Source: Defluviitoga tunisiensis (GTDB taxonomy: Bacteria > Thermotogota > Thermotogae > Petrotogales > Petrotogaceae). Taken from it: a stretch of DNA of 64,000 bases. Of the stretch, positions 48,433 to 58,814 are shown piece after piece; the first letter of the stretch is position 1, and each line of letters starts with the position of its first letter. Where the stretch lies: positions 124,001-188,000 of the forward strand of contig NZ_LN824141.1 in the NCBI RefSeq assembly GCF_000953715.1. The letters run 5' to 3'. A program made the translations under genes and the position numbers. The notes below the pieces were generated by a model. It did not search any database. It had not been told where the DNA came from and worked only from the letters and a program-made list of their open reading frames with translations.

Positions 48433-49098
48433 ATGGCTCAAATAAATGTTTACAATAAAGAGTTTCAAGAAATTGATAAAATAGAGATAAGAGATGACAT
48501 ATTCAATATTGAACCCAATATGGATGTTCTTTACAGATATGTTGATATGCAACTCACAAACAAAAGAGCCGGCACAGCTTCAACAAAAACCAGGGCAGAA
48601 GTCCGTGGCGGTGGAAGAAAACCGTGGCCTCAAAAACACACAGGTAGAGCAAGGGCTGGTTCTATTAGATCTCCTATATTTAGACATGGAGGGGTTGCAT
48701 TTGGACCTAAACCAAAAGAATACCACAAATCCTTAAACAAAAAGATGAAAAAACTAGCTTTAAAATCGGCGTTAAGCGTTAGGTTTAGGGAAAACAACCT
48801 GATCATACTAGACGATTTAAAATTTGATAATCCAAAAACCAAAGATATGAAAGAAGTACTTAATAAATTTGGAATTGAAAATAAAAAAGTATTAATTGTG
48901 CTTCCATACAAAGAAGAAGGATACAAAAATGTTAAATTATCTGCTAAAAATTTACCTCAAGTAAAGGTCTTAATAGCAGATAATTCTGGGCAAAACAAGA
49001 AAAACATTGATGGCTTGAATGTTTTTGATTTAATAAACAACGAAAAAATAGTATTAACGAGAGAAATGGTTAATAAAATCGAGGAGGTGATCGGCTAA
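48433..49098 (+). CDS. rplD: 50S ribosomal protein L4
   Basis: 221 residues. The long loop ([23 protein letters not shown]) extends into the exit tunnel near L22. In some bacteria L4 represses the S10 operon, but no L4-type leader is recognised here. Its stop TAA shares its last base with the rplW ATG (TAATG). Confidence 0.96.
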   Translation: MAQINVYNKEFQEIDKIEIRDDIFNIEPNMDVLYRYVDMQLTNKRAGTASTKTRAEVRGGGRKPWPQKHTGRARAGSIRSPIFRHGGVAFGPKPKEYHKSLNKKMKKLALKSALSVRFRENNLIILDDLKFDNPKTKDMKEVLNKFGIENKKVLIVLPYKEEGYKNVKLSAKNLPQVKVLIADNSGQNKKNIDGLNVFDLINNEKIVLTREMVNKIEEVIG

Positions 49099-49394
49099 TG
49101 AAAGCAAAAAATCCTCATGATATTGTGATAAAGCCGATCTTAACTGAAAAATCATATAATCTAATGCAAGAAGGAAAATATACATTTGAAGTTGCTAAAG
49201 ACGCTACTAAACCTGAGATTAAAGATGCAATAGAAACTATTTTCAAAGTTAAAGTACAAAAGGTCTATGTCATGAACGTTAAACCAAAACCAAAAAGATT
49301 AGGAAGAAGTGAAGGGTACACTAGAAGCTGGAAAAAAGCTATAGTTAAATTAGCTGAAGGATACGTTATAAAAGAACTAAAAGCAAGCTTGTAA
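49098..49394 (+). CDS. rplW: 50S ribosomal protein L23
   Basis: 98 residues. Starts with the family segment [25 protein letters not shown], with [21 protein letters not shown] at the rRNA-binding extension. L23 sits at the tunnel exit and docks trigger factor and SRP. Coupled to rplD by a one-base overlap. Confidence 0.97.
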   Translation: MKAKNPHDIVIKPILTEKSYNLMQEGKYTFEVAKDATKPEIKDAIETIFKVKVQKVYVMNVKPKPKRLGRSEGYTRSWKKAIVKLAEGYVIKELKASL

Positions 49395-49408
49395 AGAGGT
49401 GAAAAATA

Positions 49409-50233
49409 ATGGCGTTAAAAACATATAAACCTGTAACTCCTTCTAGACGATTTATGGTAACTGTTGATAATACAGATTTATCAAAAGTTAAACCTGAAAA
49501 GTCCCTTTTAGAACCAATAAAGAAAAATGGTGGAAGGAATTGTTATGGTCGTATCACAGTTAGACATCGCGGTGGAGGACATAAAAGAAAGTATAGAATA
49601 ATTGATTTCAAACGCGATAAAATAGGAATACCTGCCAAGGTGGCCTCTATTGAGTATGACCCTAATAGAAGCGCTAGAATTGCTTTGTTAGTATATGCAG
49701 ACGGAGAGAAACGATACATATTGGCTCCTCAAGGTTTAAAGGCTGGAGATACAGTAATGAATGGTCCAGACGCTGAAATAAAAGTAGGAAATGCTATGCC
49801 ACTACAAAATATACCTTTAGGTACGTTAGTACATAATGTAGAATTTGAGCCTGGTCGAGGAGGAAAAATTGCAAAATCAGCGGGAACGTCTGCCCAACTT
49901 ATGGCTAAAGAAGGAAAATATGCATTACTAAAGATGCCATCTGGAGAATTAAGAAAGGTCAGATTAACCTGTATGGCTACAATTGGAACAGTTGGAAATG
50001 AAGACCATATTAATGAAGTTTTTGGTAAAGCAGGAAAAAATAGTTGGTTAGGTATAAGACCCAAAGTTAGAGGTATGGCTCAAAACCCTGTTGATCATCC
50101 AATGGGTGGAGGAGAAGGAAGAAGTAAAGGACATATTCCTACATCTCCTTGGGGATTACCCGCAAAAGGTTACAAGACAAGAAGAGGCAAAAAACAATCT
50201 GATAAATTTATTGTAAGAAAGAGAAGTAAGTAG
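49409..50233 (+). CDS. rplB: 50S ribosomal protein L2
   Basis: 274 residues. [38 protein letters not shown] and the C-terminal [12 protein letters not shown], whose histidine lies near the peptidyl transferase centre. Normal length for bacteria. Starts 14 nt after rplW. Confidence 0.97.
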   Translation: MALKTYKPVTPSRRFMVTVDNTDLSKVKPEKSLLEPIKKNGGRNCYGRITVRHRGGGHKRKYRIIDFKRDKIGIPAKVASIEYDPNRSARIALLVYADGEKRYILAPQGLKAGDTVMNGPDAEIKVGNAMPLQNIPLGTLVHNVEFEPGRGGKIAKSAGTSAQLMAKEGKYALLKMPSGELRKVRLTCMATIGTVGNEDHINEVFGKAGKNSWLGIRPKVRGMAQNPVDHPMGGGEGRSKGHIPTSPWGLPAKGYKTRRGKKQSDKFIVRKRSK

Positions 50234-50261
50234 TACATTTTAGAGTTAGGAGGTGCAAACT

Positions 50262-50549
50262 GTGGGAAGATCTTTAAAAAAGGGTCCATACGTTCATCCC
50301 AGTTTATTAAAAAAAATAAGAGAAATGAATCAAAAAGGTGAAAAAAAAGTAATTAAAACATGGTCCAGATCTTCAATGATATTACCAGAAATGGTTGGAC
50401 ATACAATAGCCGTTCATAACGGAATGAAGCACATACCAGTATATATAAACGAACAAATGATTGGTCATAGATTAGGTGAATTTTCTCCAACAAGAAGATT
50501 TGGAGGACATCCTGATAAAAGGGCGGCAAAAGGTAAATTGCAAAGGTAA
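50262..50549 (+). CDS. rpsS: 30S ribosomal protein S19
   Basis: 95 residues from GTG 50262 ([19 protein letters not shown]). A GTG at 50253 lies inside the SD sequence and is rejected. [29 protein letters not shown] is the family core. Head protein of the 30S subunit, contacting S13. Confidence 0.96.
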   Translation: MGRSLKKGPYVHPSLLKKIREMNQKGEKKVIKTWSRSSMILPEMVGHTIAVHNGMKHIPVYINEQMIGHRLGEFSPTRRFGGHPDKRAAKGKLQR

Positions 50550-50576
50550 ATTTGGTAAAATTGAGGAGGGTAGTTT

Positions 50577-51026
50577 ATGGCTTCTAATAAAGAAATTACA
50601 AGAGTTCAAGAAGATGGTAAAAGAGCTAAAAGATCTGTTTATCATCAAAAAAGAAAAGAACATGAAGCTTCAAAACCAATAGTTGAAGCAAGAGCTGTTA
50701 CAAAATATGCTAGGATATCACCTACAAAAGCACGATCAATAGCCAACTCTATTAGAAATAAAGACGTAAGCGAAGCTTTACAAATACTTATTTTTAGCCC
50801 AAAAAAATCAGCAAGAATTATATATAAAACCTTAATGTCTGCTGTTGCTAATGCCGAAAACAATTTTGGACTAAATGCTGAAAATCTATACGTATCTGAA
50901 ATAATGATAAATGAAGGTCCAAGAATGAAAAGACTTTGGCCTCGTTCGCACGGAAGAGCAGACGTTTTACAAAAGAGAATGAGCCACATTTATGTGACAG
51001 TAAGGGATAAAAATGCAGAAAAGTAA
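50577..51026 (+). CDS. rplV: 50S ribosomal protein L22
   Basis: 149 residues, longer than the ~110 of many bacteria because of a basic N-terminal extension of about 35 residues ([19 protein letters not shown]) before [24 protein letters not shown]. The tunnel hairpin end [19 protein letters not shown] is normal. An N-terminally extended L22 is, as I recall, also present in Thermotoga. Confidence 0.95.
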   Translation: MASNKEITRVQEDGKRAKRSVYHQKRKEHEASKPIVEARAVTKYARISPTKARSIANSIRNKDVSEALQILIFSPKKSARIIYKTLMSAVANAENNFGLNAENLYVSEIMINEGPRMKRLWPRSHGRADVLQKRMSHIYVTVRDKNAEK

Positions 51027-51045
51027 ACTAAGTGAGGTGAATTGA

Positions 51046-51678
51046 GTGGGATCTAAAGTACACCCCTACGGTTTTAGATTGGGAAACAATAAATCATGGA
51101 AATCTGTATGGTTTAATGAAAGAAATTACTCTGATTATCTACAAGAAGATAAAATAATTAGAGATTACCTTAAAAATTCGTATGAAAAAGCTGGAATTTC
51201 TGAAATATTGATTGAAAGACCAAGCGATTCATTAGTACGTATAGATATTTATGCTGCAAGGTTAGGAATTTTAATAGGACGAAAAGGTTCTGAAATAAAA
51301 AATATACGAGACCAAATAGGAAAAATTGTAGGTGAAAAGAACGTAAAAGTATATGTTCATGAAGTTAAAAACCCTTATACAGATGCTCAATTAATTGCTG
51401 AAGAAATATCCGGACAATTATTGAGAAGAGTATCCCATAAAATTGCTATGAAAAGATCTATTTCTAACGCTATGAGAAGAGGAGCAAAAGGAATTAAAAT
51501 AATGGTATCAGGAAGGCTCGGTGGAGCAGAAATTGCAAGGACCGAGTGGTATATGGAAGGAAGATTACCCCTTCAAACATTAAGATCAGAAATAGATTAT
51601 GCAACCACAGAAGCCCAAACAAAATATGGAACAATAGGTATCAAAGTATGGGTATATCACGGTAACACACCCATCTAA
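51046..51678 (+). CDS. rpsC: 30S ribosomal protein S3
   Basis: 210 residues. GTG start (MGSKVHPYGFRLG). KH domain RLGILIGRKGSEIKNIRDQI; C-terminal GRLGGAEIARTEWYMEGRLPLQTLRSEIDY. It lines the mRNA entry tunnel and contributes helicase activity. Starts 19 nt after rplV. Confidence 0.97.
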   Translation: MGSKVHPYGFRLGNNKSWKSVWFNERNYSDYLQEDKIIRDYLKNSYEKAGISEILIERPSDSLVRIDIYAARLGILIGRKGSEIKNIRDQIGKIVGEKNVKVYVHEVKNPYTDAQLIAEEISGQLLRRVSHKIAMKRSISNAMRRGAKGIKIMVSGRLGGAEIARTEWYMEGRLPLQTLRSEIDYATTEAQTKYGTIGIKVWVYHGNTPI

Positions 51679-51728
51679 ATACTAGCTAATAATAGAAAGT
51701 GCCTGTTTAGCAAAGGAGGTTAGAGCCA

Positions 51729-52154
51729 ATGTTGATGCCAAAAAGAGTAAAATATCGAAAACAACAAAGAGGAACAGTCAAAGGAATGTCCAAAGGTGGA
51801 ACATTAGTACACTTTGGAGATTGGGGCTTAAAGGCAATGGAAAATTCATGGATAACAGCACAACAAATTGAAGCGTGCAGAATTGCAATGGTTAGAACTT
51901 TAAAAAGAAGCGGTAAAATATGGATTAATATATTCCCTGACAAGCCTGTTACATCAAAAGGAATAGGTACAAGGCAAGGTAAAGGAAAGGGCGACGTAGA
52001 AGGCTGGGTCGCCGTTGTAAAAAAAGGAAAAGTAATGTTTGAAATAGGTGGAGTTGATGAGAAAACAGCAAAAGAAGCTCTACAGTATGCTGCCTCCAAA
52101 CTACCAATTAGAACAAAGATAGTACCAAGATATGAAATAGGAGGTGAGCTCTAA
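51729..52154 (+). CDS. rplP: 50S ribosomal protein L16
   Basis: 141 residues. [15 protein letters not shown] and the loop [22 protein letters not shown] near the A-site, where hydroxylation occurs in E. coli. Its stop overlaps the rpmC start by one base. AAAGGAGG upstream. Confidence 0.97.
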   Translation: MLMPKRVKYRKQQRGTVKGMSKGGTLVHFGDWGLKAMENSWITAQQIEACRIAMVRTLKRSGKIWINIFPDKPVTSKGIGTRQGKGKGDVEGWVAVVKKGKVMFEIGGVDEKTAKEALQYAASKLPIRTKIVPRYEIGGEL

Positions 52155-52354
52155 TGAGAATCTCTGAAATAAGAGAATTAACAGATGAAGAGCTCAATCG
52201 AGAATTAGATAACTTAAAAGAGAAGTTATTCCAATTGAGATTCCAATTAGAAATTGGACAATTAAAAAATGTTTCAAGTATTAAGTTAGTCAAAAAGGAC
52301 ATTGCACGAGTCAAAACCGTCCTCAAAGAAAGGGAACTTGGAATAAGGAGGTAG
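52154..52354 (+). CDS. rpmC: 50S ribosomal protein L29
   Basis: 66 residues, two helices: [35 protein letters not shown] and [15 protein letters not shown]. Located at the tunnel exit beside L23. Coupled to rplP (TAATG overlap). Confidence 0.97.
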   Translation: MRISEIRELTDEELNRELDNLKEKLFQLRFQLEIGQLKNVSSIKLVKKDIARVKTVLKERELGIRR

Positions 52355-52361
52355 AACTGAA

Positions 52362-52694
52362 ATGTCAAAGAAAACAATCATTGGAAAAGTTGTTAGCAAT
52401 AAAATGGACAAAACTATAACAGTTGAATCTGACGAACTTGTAAAACATCCAAAATATGAAAAATATGTGAGAAAAACAAGAAGATATCATGCACATGATG
52501 AAAATAATGAGTGCAGCCTTGGAGACATTGTTGAAATAGAAGAATCAAGAAAACTCTCTAAGACCAAATCATTTGTGCTAAAAAGAATAGTTCGAAAAAG
52601 TATTTTGTCAGAAGAATTTGAAACACCTGAGCCTGTTGAAGAAGAAATGCTAGAAATACTTGGAGGTGACTCCGATGATTCAGTTGGAAAGTAA
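52362..52694 (+). CDS. rpsQ: 30S ribosomal protein S17 with C-terminal extension
   Basis: 110 residues against ~85 in most bacteria. The OB-fold core ([42 protein letters not shown]) is normal. The extra ~25 residues are acidic ([21 protein letters not shown]), and the last 20 nt of this gene overlap rplN. As I recall, Thermotoga S17 is also extended. Confidence 0.95.
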   Translation: MSKKTIIGKVVSNKMDKTITVESDELVKHPKYEKYVRKTRRYHAHDENNECSLGDIVEIEESRKLSKTKSFVLKRIVRKSILSEEFETPEPVEEEMLEILGGDSDDSVGK

Positions 52695-53043
52695 ATTAAA
52701 TGTTGCTGACAATTCAGGTGCTAAAGTGTTAAAAGTAATAAAAGTTTTAGGTGGCTTTCATAAATCTAAAGGAACTATTGGCGATGTTGTTGTATGTTCA
52801 GTTAGAGAAGCTATTCCTCATACAAATATAAAAAAAGGCCAAATAGTAAAGGCGGTTATTGTAAGAACAAAAAAAGAAGTAAAAAGAAAAGATGGAACAT
52901 ACATAAGATTTGACGATAATGCTGCAGTATTAATAGATAAAAATAATCAACCCCTTGGTACTAGAGTATTCGGGCCAGTTGCTCGAGAAGTTAGAGAAAA
53001 AGGTTATTCAAAAATAGCATCTCTAGCAAAGGAAGTCTGGTGA
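52675..53043 (+). CDS. rplN: 50S ribosomal protein L14
   Basis: 122 residues from ATG 52675 ([27 protein letters not shown]), with GGAGG 8 nt upstream; the open frame from 52660 is rejected. It overlaps the rpsQ end by 20 nt, implying coupled translation. Binds 23S rRNA at the subunit interface. Confidence 0.96.
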   Translation: MIQLESKLNVADNSGAKVLKVIKVLGGFHKSKGTIGDVVVCSVREAIPHTNIKKGQIVKAVIVRTKKEVKRKDGTYIRFDDNAAVLIDKNNQPLGTRVFGPVAREVREKGYSKIASLAKEVW

Positions 53044-53052
53044 GGTGATAAG

Positions 53053-53373
53053 ATGAAAAAAATAAAAAAAGGCGACACAGTCCTTGTAATTTCAGGAAAA
53101 GATAAAGGAAAGAAAAGCAAAGTTTTAAAAGTTCTTCCAAATGAAAATAAAGTTGTTGTAGACAATGTAAATATTGTAAAAAAGCATCAAAGACCAACTC
53201 AACAAATTAGAGAAGGCGGAATTATTGAACAACCTAAACCTATTCACATATCTAAAGTCATGTTAATATGTCCTAATTGTGAAAAACAAACAAGAATAGG
53301 TTTTAAATTTCTAGAAAACGGCACTAAAGTTAGATATTGTAAAAAATGTGGAGAAATAGTAGAAAAAGTATAA
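53053..53373 (+). CDS. rplX: 50S ribosomal protein L24, zinc-ribbon form
   Basis: 106 residues. KOW motif [24 protein letters not shown], then [27 protein letters not shown]. The C-terminus has two CxxC pairs ([13 protein letters not shown] and RYCKKCGE), so this is the Zn-binding variant. Initiates 50S assembly. GAGGTG directly before the ATG. Confidence 0.96.
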   Translation: MKKIKKGDTVLVISGKDKGKKSKVLKVLPNENKVVVDNVNIVKKHQRPTQQIREGGIIEQPKPIHISKVMLICPNCEKQTRIGFKFLENGTKVRYCKKCGEIVEKV

Positions 53374-53421
53374 AATCCTAGGAAATAAGGTAATTTGAAA
53401 GGAACTAAAGGAGGATTGCTT

Positions 53422-53979
53422 ATGACAAAAGAACAATATGTCCCTTTAAAAGATTTATATAAAGAAGTGGTTGTACCTTCCATGATGAAGGACTTCAACT
53501 ATAAAAATGAACTTGAAGTTCCCAAACTTGTAAAAATAGTTGTTAACATGGGAGTAGGAGAAGGGTCTAGAAACAAAGCAATTATAGAAAAACATGCCCA
53601 AGAACTAACCCAGATTGTCGGACAAAAAGCAGTGATAACTCATGCTAAAAAGAGTATTGCTAATTTTAAACTCAGAGAAGGAATGCCCATAGGAGTAAAA
53701 GTTACTTTAAGAAGTTGGAAAATGTACAATTTTTTGTATAAATTAACCAATATTGTTTTACCAAAACTTAGAGACTTTCGAGGATTACCGGCTGATTCTT
53801 TTGATGGAAGGGGCAATTACACTTTTGGGTTACCCGAACAACTAATATTCCCAGAAATTCGTCCAGATGATATTAATAGAATTCAGGGAATGGACGTAAC
53901 CATAGTTACGACAGCCAAGACTAATGAAGAAGCTAGAAAACTTTTAGAATACTATGGTTTTCCTTTGAAAAGATCATAA
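53422..53979 (+). CDS. rplE: 50S ribosomal protein L5
   Basis: 185 residues from ATG 53422, 7 nt after AGGAGG; an in-frame TTG at 53395 is rejected. VPKLVKIVVNMGVGEGSRNK and RDFRGLPADSFDGRGNYTFGL, the P-site loop. Carries 5S rRNA with L18. Confidence 0.96.
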   Translation: MTKEQYVPLKDLYKEVVVPSMMKDFNYKNELEVPKLVKIVVNMGVGEGSRNKAIIEKHAQELTQIVGQKAVITHAKKSIANFKLREGMPIGVKVTLRSWKMYNFLYKLTNIVLPKLRDFRGLPADSFDGRGNYTFGLPEQLIFPEIRPDDINRIQGMDVTIVTTAKTNEEARKLLEYYGFPLKRS

Positions 53980-53996
53980 AATAGGAGGGAAATAAA

Positions 53997-54182
53997 ATGG
54001 CTAGAAAAGCCCTAATTGAAAAATCTAAAAAAACACCCAAATATAAAACAAGAGCTTATTCTAGATGCAAAGTATGTGGTAGGCCAAGAGCCGTTTATAG
54101 AGAATTTGGACTTTGTAGAATTTGTTTTAGAGAAATGGCGCTGGAAGGAAAACTTCCAGGTGTTAAAAAGGCAAGTTGGTAA
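53997..54182 (+). CDS. rpsZ: 30S ribosomal protein S14, type Z
   Basis: 61 residues, the short zinc form. Four cysteines in [20 protein letters not shown] bind zinc. [24 protein letters not shown] precedes them. Starts 17 nt after rplE with AGGAGGG. Confidence 0.97.
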   Translation: MARKALIEKSKKTPKYKTRAYSRCKVCGRPRAVYREFGLCRICFREMALEGKLPGVKKASW

Positions 54183-54197
54183 GGAGGGAAGATATAA

Positions 54198-54602
54198 ATG
54201 TGGAGTGATCCAATAGCAGATATGCTAACCAGAATAAGAAATGCTAACTCTGTCTATAAAGAAAGTGTAGAAATACCTGCCTCTAATTTAAAAAAATCTA
54301 TTCTCGATATTTTAAAAAGAGAAGGATACATACTTGATTATAAATTTATAGACGATGGAAAACAAGGAATATTGAAAGTTAATTTAAAATATAAAGGTAG
54401 TAGGAGAGACAAAAAATCAGCTATTGAAGGAATAGTAAGAGTTTCAAAAGCGGGAAGAAGAGTATACGTTAACTCTCGAAGCATTCCAAAAGTCAAAGGT
54501 GGTTTAGGAATTGCTATCTTATCTACTTCAAAAGGGTTAATGACAGATAAGGAAGCAAGAGAAAATAACGTAGGTGGAGAAGTAATCTGCTATGTATGGT
54601 GA
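54198..54602 (+). CDS. rpsH: 30S ribosomal protein S8
   Basis: 134 residues. [16 protein letters not shown] start and [34 protein letters not shown] end are diagnostic. S8 represses the spc operon in E. coli by binding the rplE region; no matching structure was verified here. Confidence 0.97.
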   Translation: MWSDPIADMLTRIRNANSVYKESVEIPASNLKKSILDILKREGYILDYKFIDDGKQGILKVNLKYKGSRRDKKSAIEGIVRVSKAGRRVYVNSRSIPKVKGGLGIAILSTSKGLMTDKEARENNVGGEVICYVW

Positions 54603-54614
54603 GGAGGTGCCTAA

Positions 54615-55175
54615 ATGTCGAAATCAAGAATAGCTGATAAACCAACGGTTATACCACAAAATGTTCAAGTTTTACAAGAAGATAATTTAGTAAAGGTTAA
54701 AGGCAAAAATGGTGAATTATCATTATATCTACCCAAAGAACTTGAGATAACAATCAAAGACAATGAATTGATGGTTGAAGGTAGAGAAGAATATATTAAA
54801 AGAGCTGCTGACAGAAAGCAAATCACTGCATTAAGAGGCACTTATACTGCTCTCATAAGAAATATGATTAAGGGTGTTACTGAAGGCTATCAAAAAGAAT
54901 TAGAAGTTATGGGAGTCGGATACAGGGCACAAGTCCAAGGCAACTCTTTAATATTAAATATAGGATATTCCAATCCAGTCGTTTTCGAAATACCTAAAGG
55001 AATAGTAATAGAAGTACCTCAACCAACCAAAATAATTGTTAAAGGCATAGATAAATACCAAGTTGGAGAAGTAGCTGCGAGAATAAGAAGCTTGAGAAAA
55101 GTCAACGTATATAGTGGAAAAGGTATCAAATATGTTGACGAAGTTGTTATAAGAAAGAAAGGTAAGAAAGTTTAA
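54615..55175 (+). CDS. rplF: 50S ribosomal protein L6
   Basis: 186 residues. SRIADKPTVIPQNVQVLQED and the C-terminal GIDKYQVGEVAARIRSLRKVNVYSGKGI. Sits near the sarcin-ricin loop. Starts 12 nt after rpsH; a 58-nt gap follows before rplR. Confidence 0.97.
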   Translation: MSKSRIADKPTVIPQNVQVLQEDNLVKVKGKNGELSLYLPKELEITIKDNELMVEGREEYIKRAADRKQITALRGTYTALIRNMIKGVTEGYQKELEVMGVGYRAQVQGNSLILNIGYSNPVVFEIPKGIVIEVPQPTKIIVKGIDKYQVGEVAARIRSLRKVNVYSGKGIKYVDEVVIRKKGKKV

Positions 55176-55233
55176 TTCTCATATAATTCTCTAGTATAAA
55201 TAAAGAGAAAGAGGAAGAAGGAGGCAAACGAAA

Positions 55234-55605
55234 TTGATTAAGCCTGTAGACAAAAAAGACCTTAGAAAAAAAAGACATTTACGCGTTAGAAAGAAAATAA
55301 GTGGAACTGCTGAGAAACCTAGATTAACAGTGTTTAAAAGCAACAAACATATATATGCCCAAATAATTGATGATACAATTGGCAGAACTTTAGTATCTGC
55401 ATCTACTACTGAAAAAGAAGTAAAAGAATCACTGAACAATAAAACATGGGATAAAAATGCTGCAAATGTAGTTGGAAAACTCATTGCACAAAGAGCTAAA
55501 GAAAAAGGTATCACAACAATAGTTTTTGATAGAAGCGGATACAAATACCATGGAAAAGTTAAAGCTCTCGCAGACGCTGTAAGAGCCGAAGGCATAAAGT
55601 TTTAG
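55234..55605 (+). CDS. rplR: 50S ribosomal protein L18
   Basis: 123 residues. TTG start 9-10 nt after [38 protein letters not shown] and [23 protein letters not shown]. Binds 5S rRNA. rpsE starts 17 nt later. Confidence 0.97.
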   Translation: MIKPVDKKDLRKKRHLRVRKKISGTAEKPRLTVFKSNKHIYAQIIDDTIGRTLVSASTTEKEVKESLNNKTWDKNAANVVGKLIAQRAKEKGITTIVFDRSGYKYHGKVKALADAVRAEGIKF

Positions 55606-55622
55606 GAGGTGTTTATACACAT

Positions 55623-56156
55623 ATGTCAGAAAATCAAAAATTTAAAGCCACTGATGCGGCTAATGAGTTTGAAGAAAGAATAATAGAAATACGACGAGTT
55701 AGCAAAGTCACTAAAGGAGGAAAAACCATCTCCTTTAGAGCTGTTTCTGTAGTTGGAAATAGAAACGGAAAAGTGGGACTAGGAGTAGGAAACGCCAGAG
55801 AAGTTCCACAAGCTATAAGAAAAGCCGTTCAAAATGCTCATAAAAATTTGATAGAAGTCCCTGTAAAAAATGAAACTATTCCTTATGAAACTCTTGGAAA
55901 ACAGGATTCATCGGTCGTTCTTCTATTCCCTGCTGGACCTGGTACAGGGGTTATTGCATCATCAGCGGTTAGAGCTGTTGTTGAATTAGCTGGGATTAAC
56001 AATATTCTAACAAAATCAATTGGTTCTACAAACACAATCAATCTAGCTAAGGCTACTTACAATGGATTAAAAGAGCTAAAATCTCCCAAAGAAATAGCAG
56101 ATCTTAGAGACGTATCTCTCAAACAAGTATTTTACGGTGCACATAAGGAGGTTTGA
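55623..56156 (+). CDS. rpsE: 30S ribosomal protein S5
   Basis: 177 residues. DSRBD core ([40 protein letters not shown]) and [21 protein letters not shown]. It contributes to decoding accuracy. The ribosome site AGGAGG is 13 nt before the ATG, a long spacing that includes a small GTGT-TTAT-ACAC inverted repeat. Confidence 0.96.
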   Translation: MSENQKFKATDAANEFEERIIEIRRVSKVTKGGKTISFRAVSVVGNRNGKVGLGVGNAREVPQAIRKAVQNAHKNLIEVPVKNETIPYETLGKQDSSVVLLFPAGPGTGVIASSAVRAVVELAGINNILTKSIGSTNTINLAKATYNGLKELKSPKEIADLRDVSLKQVFYGAHKEV

Positions 56157-56160
56157 CAAA

Positions 56161-56346
56161 ATGGCAAACTTAAAAATCAAACTAGTAAGGGGTCGAGCTG
56201 GAAAAAACAAAAGACAATTAGCTACACTTGATGCCTTAGGACTTACAAAAAAAGATAAAGAAGTTATAAAACCGGATAATCCACAAATTCGAGGAATGAT
56301 AAAAAAAGTTGAACATTTGGTAGAATATGAAGAAGTCGAGGAATAA
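56161..56346 (+). CDS. rpmD: 50S ribosomal protein L30
   Basis: 61 residues from ATG 56161 ([28 protein letters not shown]), with AAGGAGG 8 nt upstream. The open frame upstream from 56137 overlaps rpsE and is rejected. [16 protein letters not shown] is the normal family end. A 65-nt gap precedes rplO. Confidence 0.96.
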   Translation: MANLKIKLVRGRAGKNKRQLATLDALGLTKKDKEVIKPDNPQIRGMIKKVEHLVEYEEVEE

Positions 56347-56411
56347 TAAACATAGAAACTATTTCTAAAAACATAAGATATTTTTATTTTAGCACAAAAG
56401 GAGGTCAACCA

Positions 56412-56867
56412 ATGTCACTTAAAATAGAGGATTTAAAGCCTTCTGAAGGTTCTAATAAACCAAAAAAAAGATTAGGCAGAGGAACTGGTTCTGGTCATGG
56501 AAAAACATCAGGAAAAGGGCATAAAGGTGAAAAAGCCAGAGGAAAAGGCAAAATTAGTAAAGTTTTTGAAGGTGGTCAAACTAATATAATTAGAAGAACC
56601 CCAAAATATGGTTTTTCTAATGCACCTTTTAAAAAAGAATATAGTATTGTTAACGTTTCTACGTTAGAAAAATATTTCTCTGAGAATGAAGAAGTCACAC
56701 CAGAAATACTAATAGATAAGAAAATTATTAAGACAATAAATGATGGAATTAAAATACTAGGAAAAGGAGAAATAACTAAACCTCTTGTCGTCAAAGCTCA
56801 TCAGTTTTCTGAAAATGCCAAGGAAAAAATTGAAGCTGCTGGCGGCAAAATAGAGGTGATAAAATAA
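56412..56867 (+). CDS. rplO: 50S ribosomal protein L15
   Basis: 151 residues. Gly/Lys-rich N-terminus ([32 protein letters not shown]) and C-terminal [25 protein letters not shown] late assembly protein. secY begins one base after its stop. Confidence 0.97.
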   Translation: MSLKIEDLKPSEGSNKPKKRLGRGTGSGHGKTSGKGHKGEKARGKGKISKVFEGGQTNIIRRTPKYGFSNAPFKKEYSIVNVSTLEKYFSENEEVTPEILIDKKIIKTINDGIKILGKGEITKPLVVKAHQFSENAKEKIEAAGGKIEVIK

Positions 56868-56868
56868 T

Positions 56869-58149
56869 ATGTTTAAAGCCTTTAGAGATGCTTTTAAAAT
56901 ACCTGAATTAAGACAAAGAATATTATTTACTTTGATTGCCTTGATTGCTTTTAGAGTAGGTATTTATATCCCTATTCCTGGTATTAATGTCCAGGCATGG
57001 CAAGCTGCTTTAGGAGGAGCTTCCGCAGGAGCAATAGGTGGATTTATAGGTTTTTTTAATGTCTTTGCAGGTGGAGCATTAAGTAATTTATCTATATTTG
57101 TCCTTTCAGTAACACCATATATTACAGCTTCAATTATTTTTCAGTTGTTAGCTGCCGTAATTCCAAGTTTGAAAGAAATGCTTCAAGAAGGAGAAAGCGG
57201 CAGAAAAAAGTTTGAATTCTATACCAGAATAACAACAATAGTTTTAGCTTTTGGTCAAGGTCTATTAATGGCATTCGCTGCAAAAAATTATAAATCTCCA
57301 AACATATCAAGTGGTCTTTTCATTTTTTTGTCAACTGTGTCGATAGCCGCTGGTACCATGTTCTTATTGTGGCTGGGAGAAATAATCACTGAGAAAGGTA
57401 TAGGAAATGGAGTATCTATACTAATTTTTGCTGGAATTGTTTCAAGTTATCCTACTTATGCTGTTGAGGCTCTTATAGGTTTAACACCTTTGGAATGGGT
57501 TTTACTAATTGCTATAGCTATATTCATTGTAATATCAGTTGTTGCTGTACAGCTAGCAGAACGAAGAGTAAACATACAGTATGCAAAAAGGGTTGTTGGA
57601 ACAAAAGTATATGGTGGATCAAGTACCTATTTACCAATTAAAGTAAATGGCGGTGGAGTTATGCCTATAATTTTTGCATCAGCTATAATGACTTTACCTA
57701 GCATGATTGCAGGAATTACTCCAACACCGGTTGATGACAAATTATTTGCAGTAGGTTCTGCTCTATATCTAGTCCTATATGGATTACTTATTTTCTTTTT
57801 TACATTTTTTTACAGTTCAGTTGTTATGGATCCAACTGAAGTTGCTGACAATATAAAAAATTATGGAGGCTTTATCCCGGGTATAAGACCGGGTAAACCA
57901 ACTGTCAATTACATCTCGACTATTACTAATAGAATTAACTTTATTGGAGCTGTTTTCCTTGTTATCATTGCTCTAGTCCCTTATCTAATTCGTGGTGCAT
58001 CTGGAATGCAACAAATCTGGATTGGAGGAACTAGCACATTAATAGCTGTAGGAGTAGCATTAGATATAGTACAACAAATGGAACAACATATGATGTTAAG
58101 ACAATATGAAGGATTCCTAAGAAAAGGCAGACTACGCGGAGGGAGATGA
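56869..58149 (+). CDS. secY: Protein translocase subunit SecY
   Basis: 426 residues, ten membrane helices. Family signatures IALIAFRVGIYIPIPGIN, FNVFAGGALSNLSIFVLSVTPYITASIIFQLL and the cytoplasmic loop AERRVNIQYAKRVVG. Pore-forming subunit of the Sec translocon. GAGGTG upstream, nearly coupled to rplO. adk follows after 8 nt. Confidence 0.97.
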   Translation: MFKAFRDAFKIPELRQRILFTLIALIAFRVGIYIPIPGINVQAWQAALGGASAGAIGGFIGFFNVFAGGALSNLSIFVLSVTPYITASIIFQLLAAVIPSLKEMLQEGESGRKKFEFYTRITTIVLAFGQGLLMAFAAKNYKSPNISSGLFIFLSTVSIAAGTMFLLWLGEIITEKGIGNGVSILIFAGIVSSYPTYAVEALIGLTPLEWVLLIAIAIFIVISVVAVQLAERRVNIQYAKRVVGTKVYGGSSTYLPIKVNGGGVMPIIFASAIMTLPSMIAGITPTPVDDKLFAVGSALYLVLYGLLIFFFTFFYSSVVMDPTEVADNIKNYGGFIPGIRPGKPTVNYISTITNRINFIGAVFLVIIALVPYLIRGASGMQQIWIGGTSTLIAVGVALDIVQQMEQHMMLRQYEGFLRKGRLRGGR

Positions 58150-58157
58150 CATAACGT

Positions 58158-58814
58158 ATGAAATTATTGTTTTTTGGACCTCCGGGTGCTGGTAAAGGTA
58201 CTCAAGCAAAAAAAGTTTCAGAAATATTTAAAATAGAACATATATCTACTGGAGACATCCTCCGAGAGGCTGTTAATAAGGGAAGCGAATTGGGTAAAAA
58301 AGTTAAAACAATAATCGATAAAGGAGAACTAGTTCCTGATGAAATAATGAACGAATTAGTTAAAGAAAAAATTAAGGATTTAGATTCTTTTATTCTAGAC
58401 GGTTATCCAAGAACTATAGAACAAGCAAAATCCTTAGATAGAACATTGAAAGAACTAAATAAACAAATAGACGCTGTTGTATTAATAGATGTTCCAGAAG
58501 AAGAAATAGTAAAAAGGATAAGTAGCAGAAGAGTATGTCCTAATTGTGGAAAAGTATACAATTTGATTACACTAAAACCAAAAAATGATGAACTCTGTGA
58601 TAATTGTGGGACAAATATCATTCAACGAAACGATGATAGAGAAGAAATAGTTAGAGAAAGATATAAAATATATCAAAGAAACACTTATCCTGTAATAGAA
58701 TTTTATAGAAAAAATAACACAATTATTACAATAGACGGGTCCAAAGATGTTGAAGAAGTTACAAAAGAATTGTTTAATATGCTAAGGAGATTTCGCAAAA
58801 ATGATAATAATTAA
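58158..58814 (+). CDS. adk: Adenylate kinase, zinc-binding long form
   Basis: 218 residues. P-loop GPPGAGKGTQAKKV, ISTGDILR, LDGYPRTIEQA. The LID domain has four cysteines (RRVCPNCGKVYNL and ELCDNCGTNI), the Zn form typical of thermophiles and Gram-positives. Interconverts ATP + AMP and 2 ADP. It overlaps the map start by 14 nt. Confidence 0.97.
   Translation: MKLLFFGPPGAGKGTQAKKVSEIFKIEHISTGDILREAVNKGSELGKKVKTIIDKGELVPDEIMNELVKEKIKDLDSFILDGYPRTIEQAKSLDRTLKELNKQIDAVVLIDVPEEEIVKRISSRRVCPNCGKVYNLITLKPKNDELCDNCGTNIIQRNDDREEIVRERYKIYQRNTYPVIEFYRKNNTIITIDGSKDVEEVTKELFNMLRRFRKNDNN

Noticed and set aside
49729-50064. Minus-strand frame within rplB, and similar antisense frames across the ribosomal genes
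   Set aside because: Low-complexity shadows of highly conserved ribosomal coding sequence.
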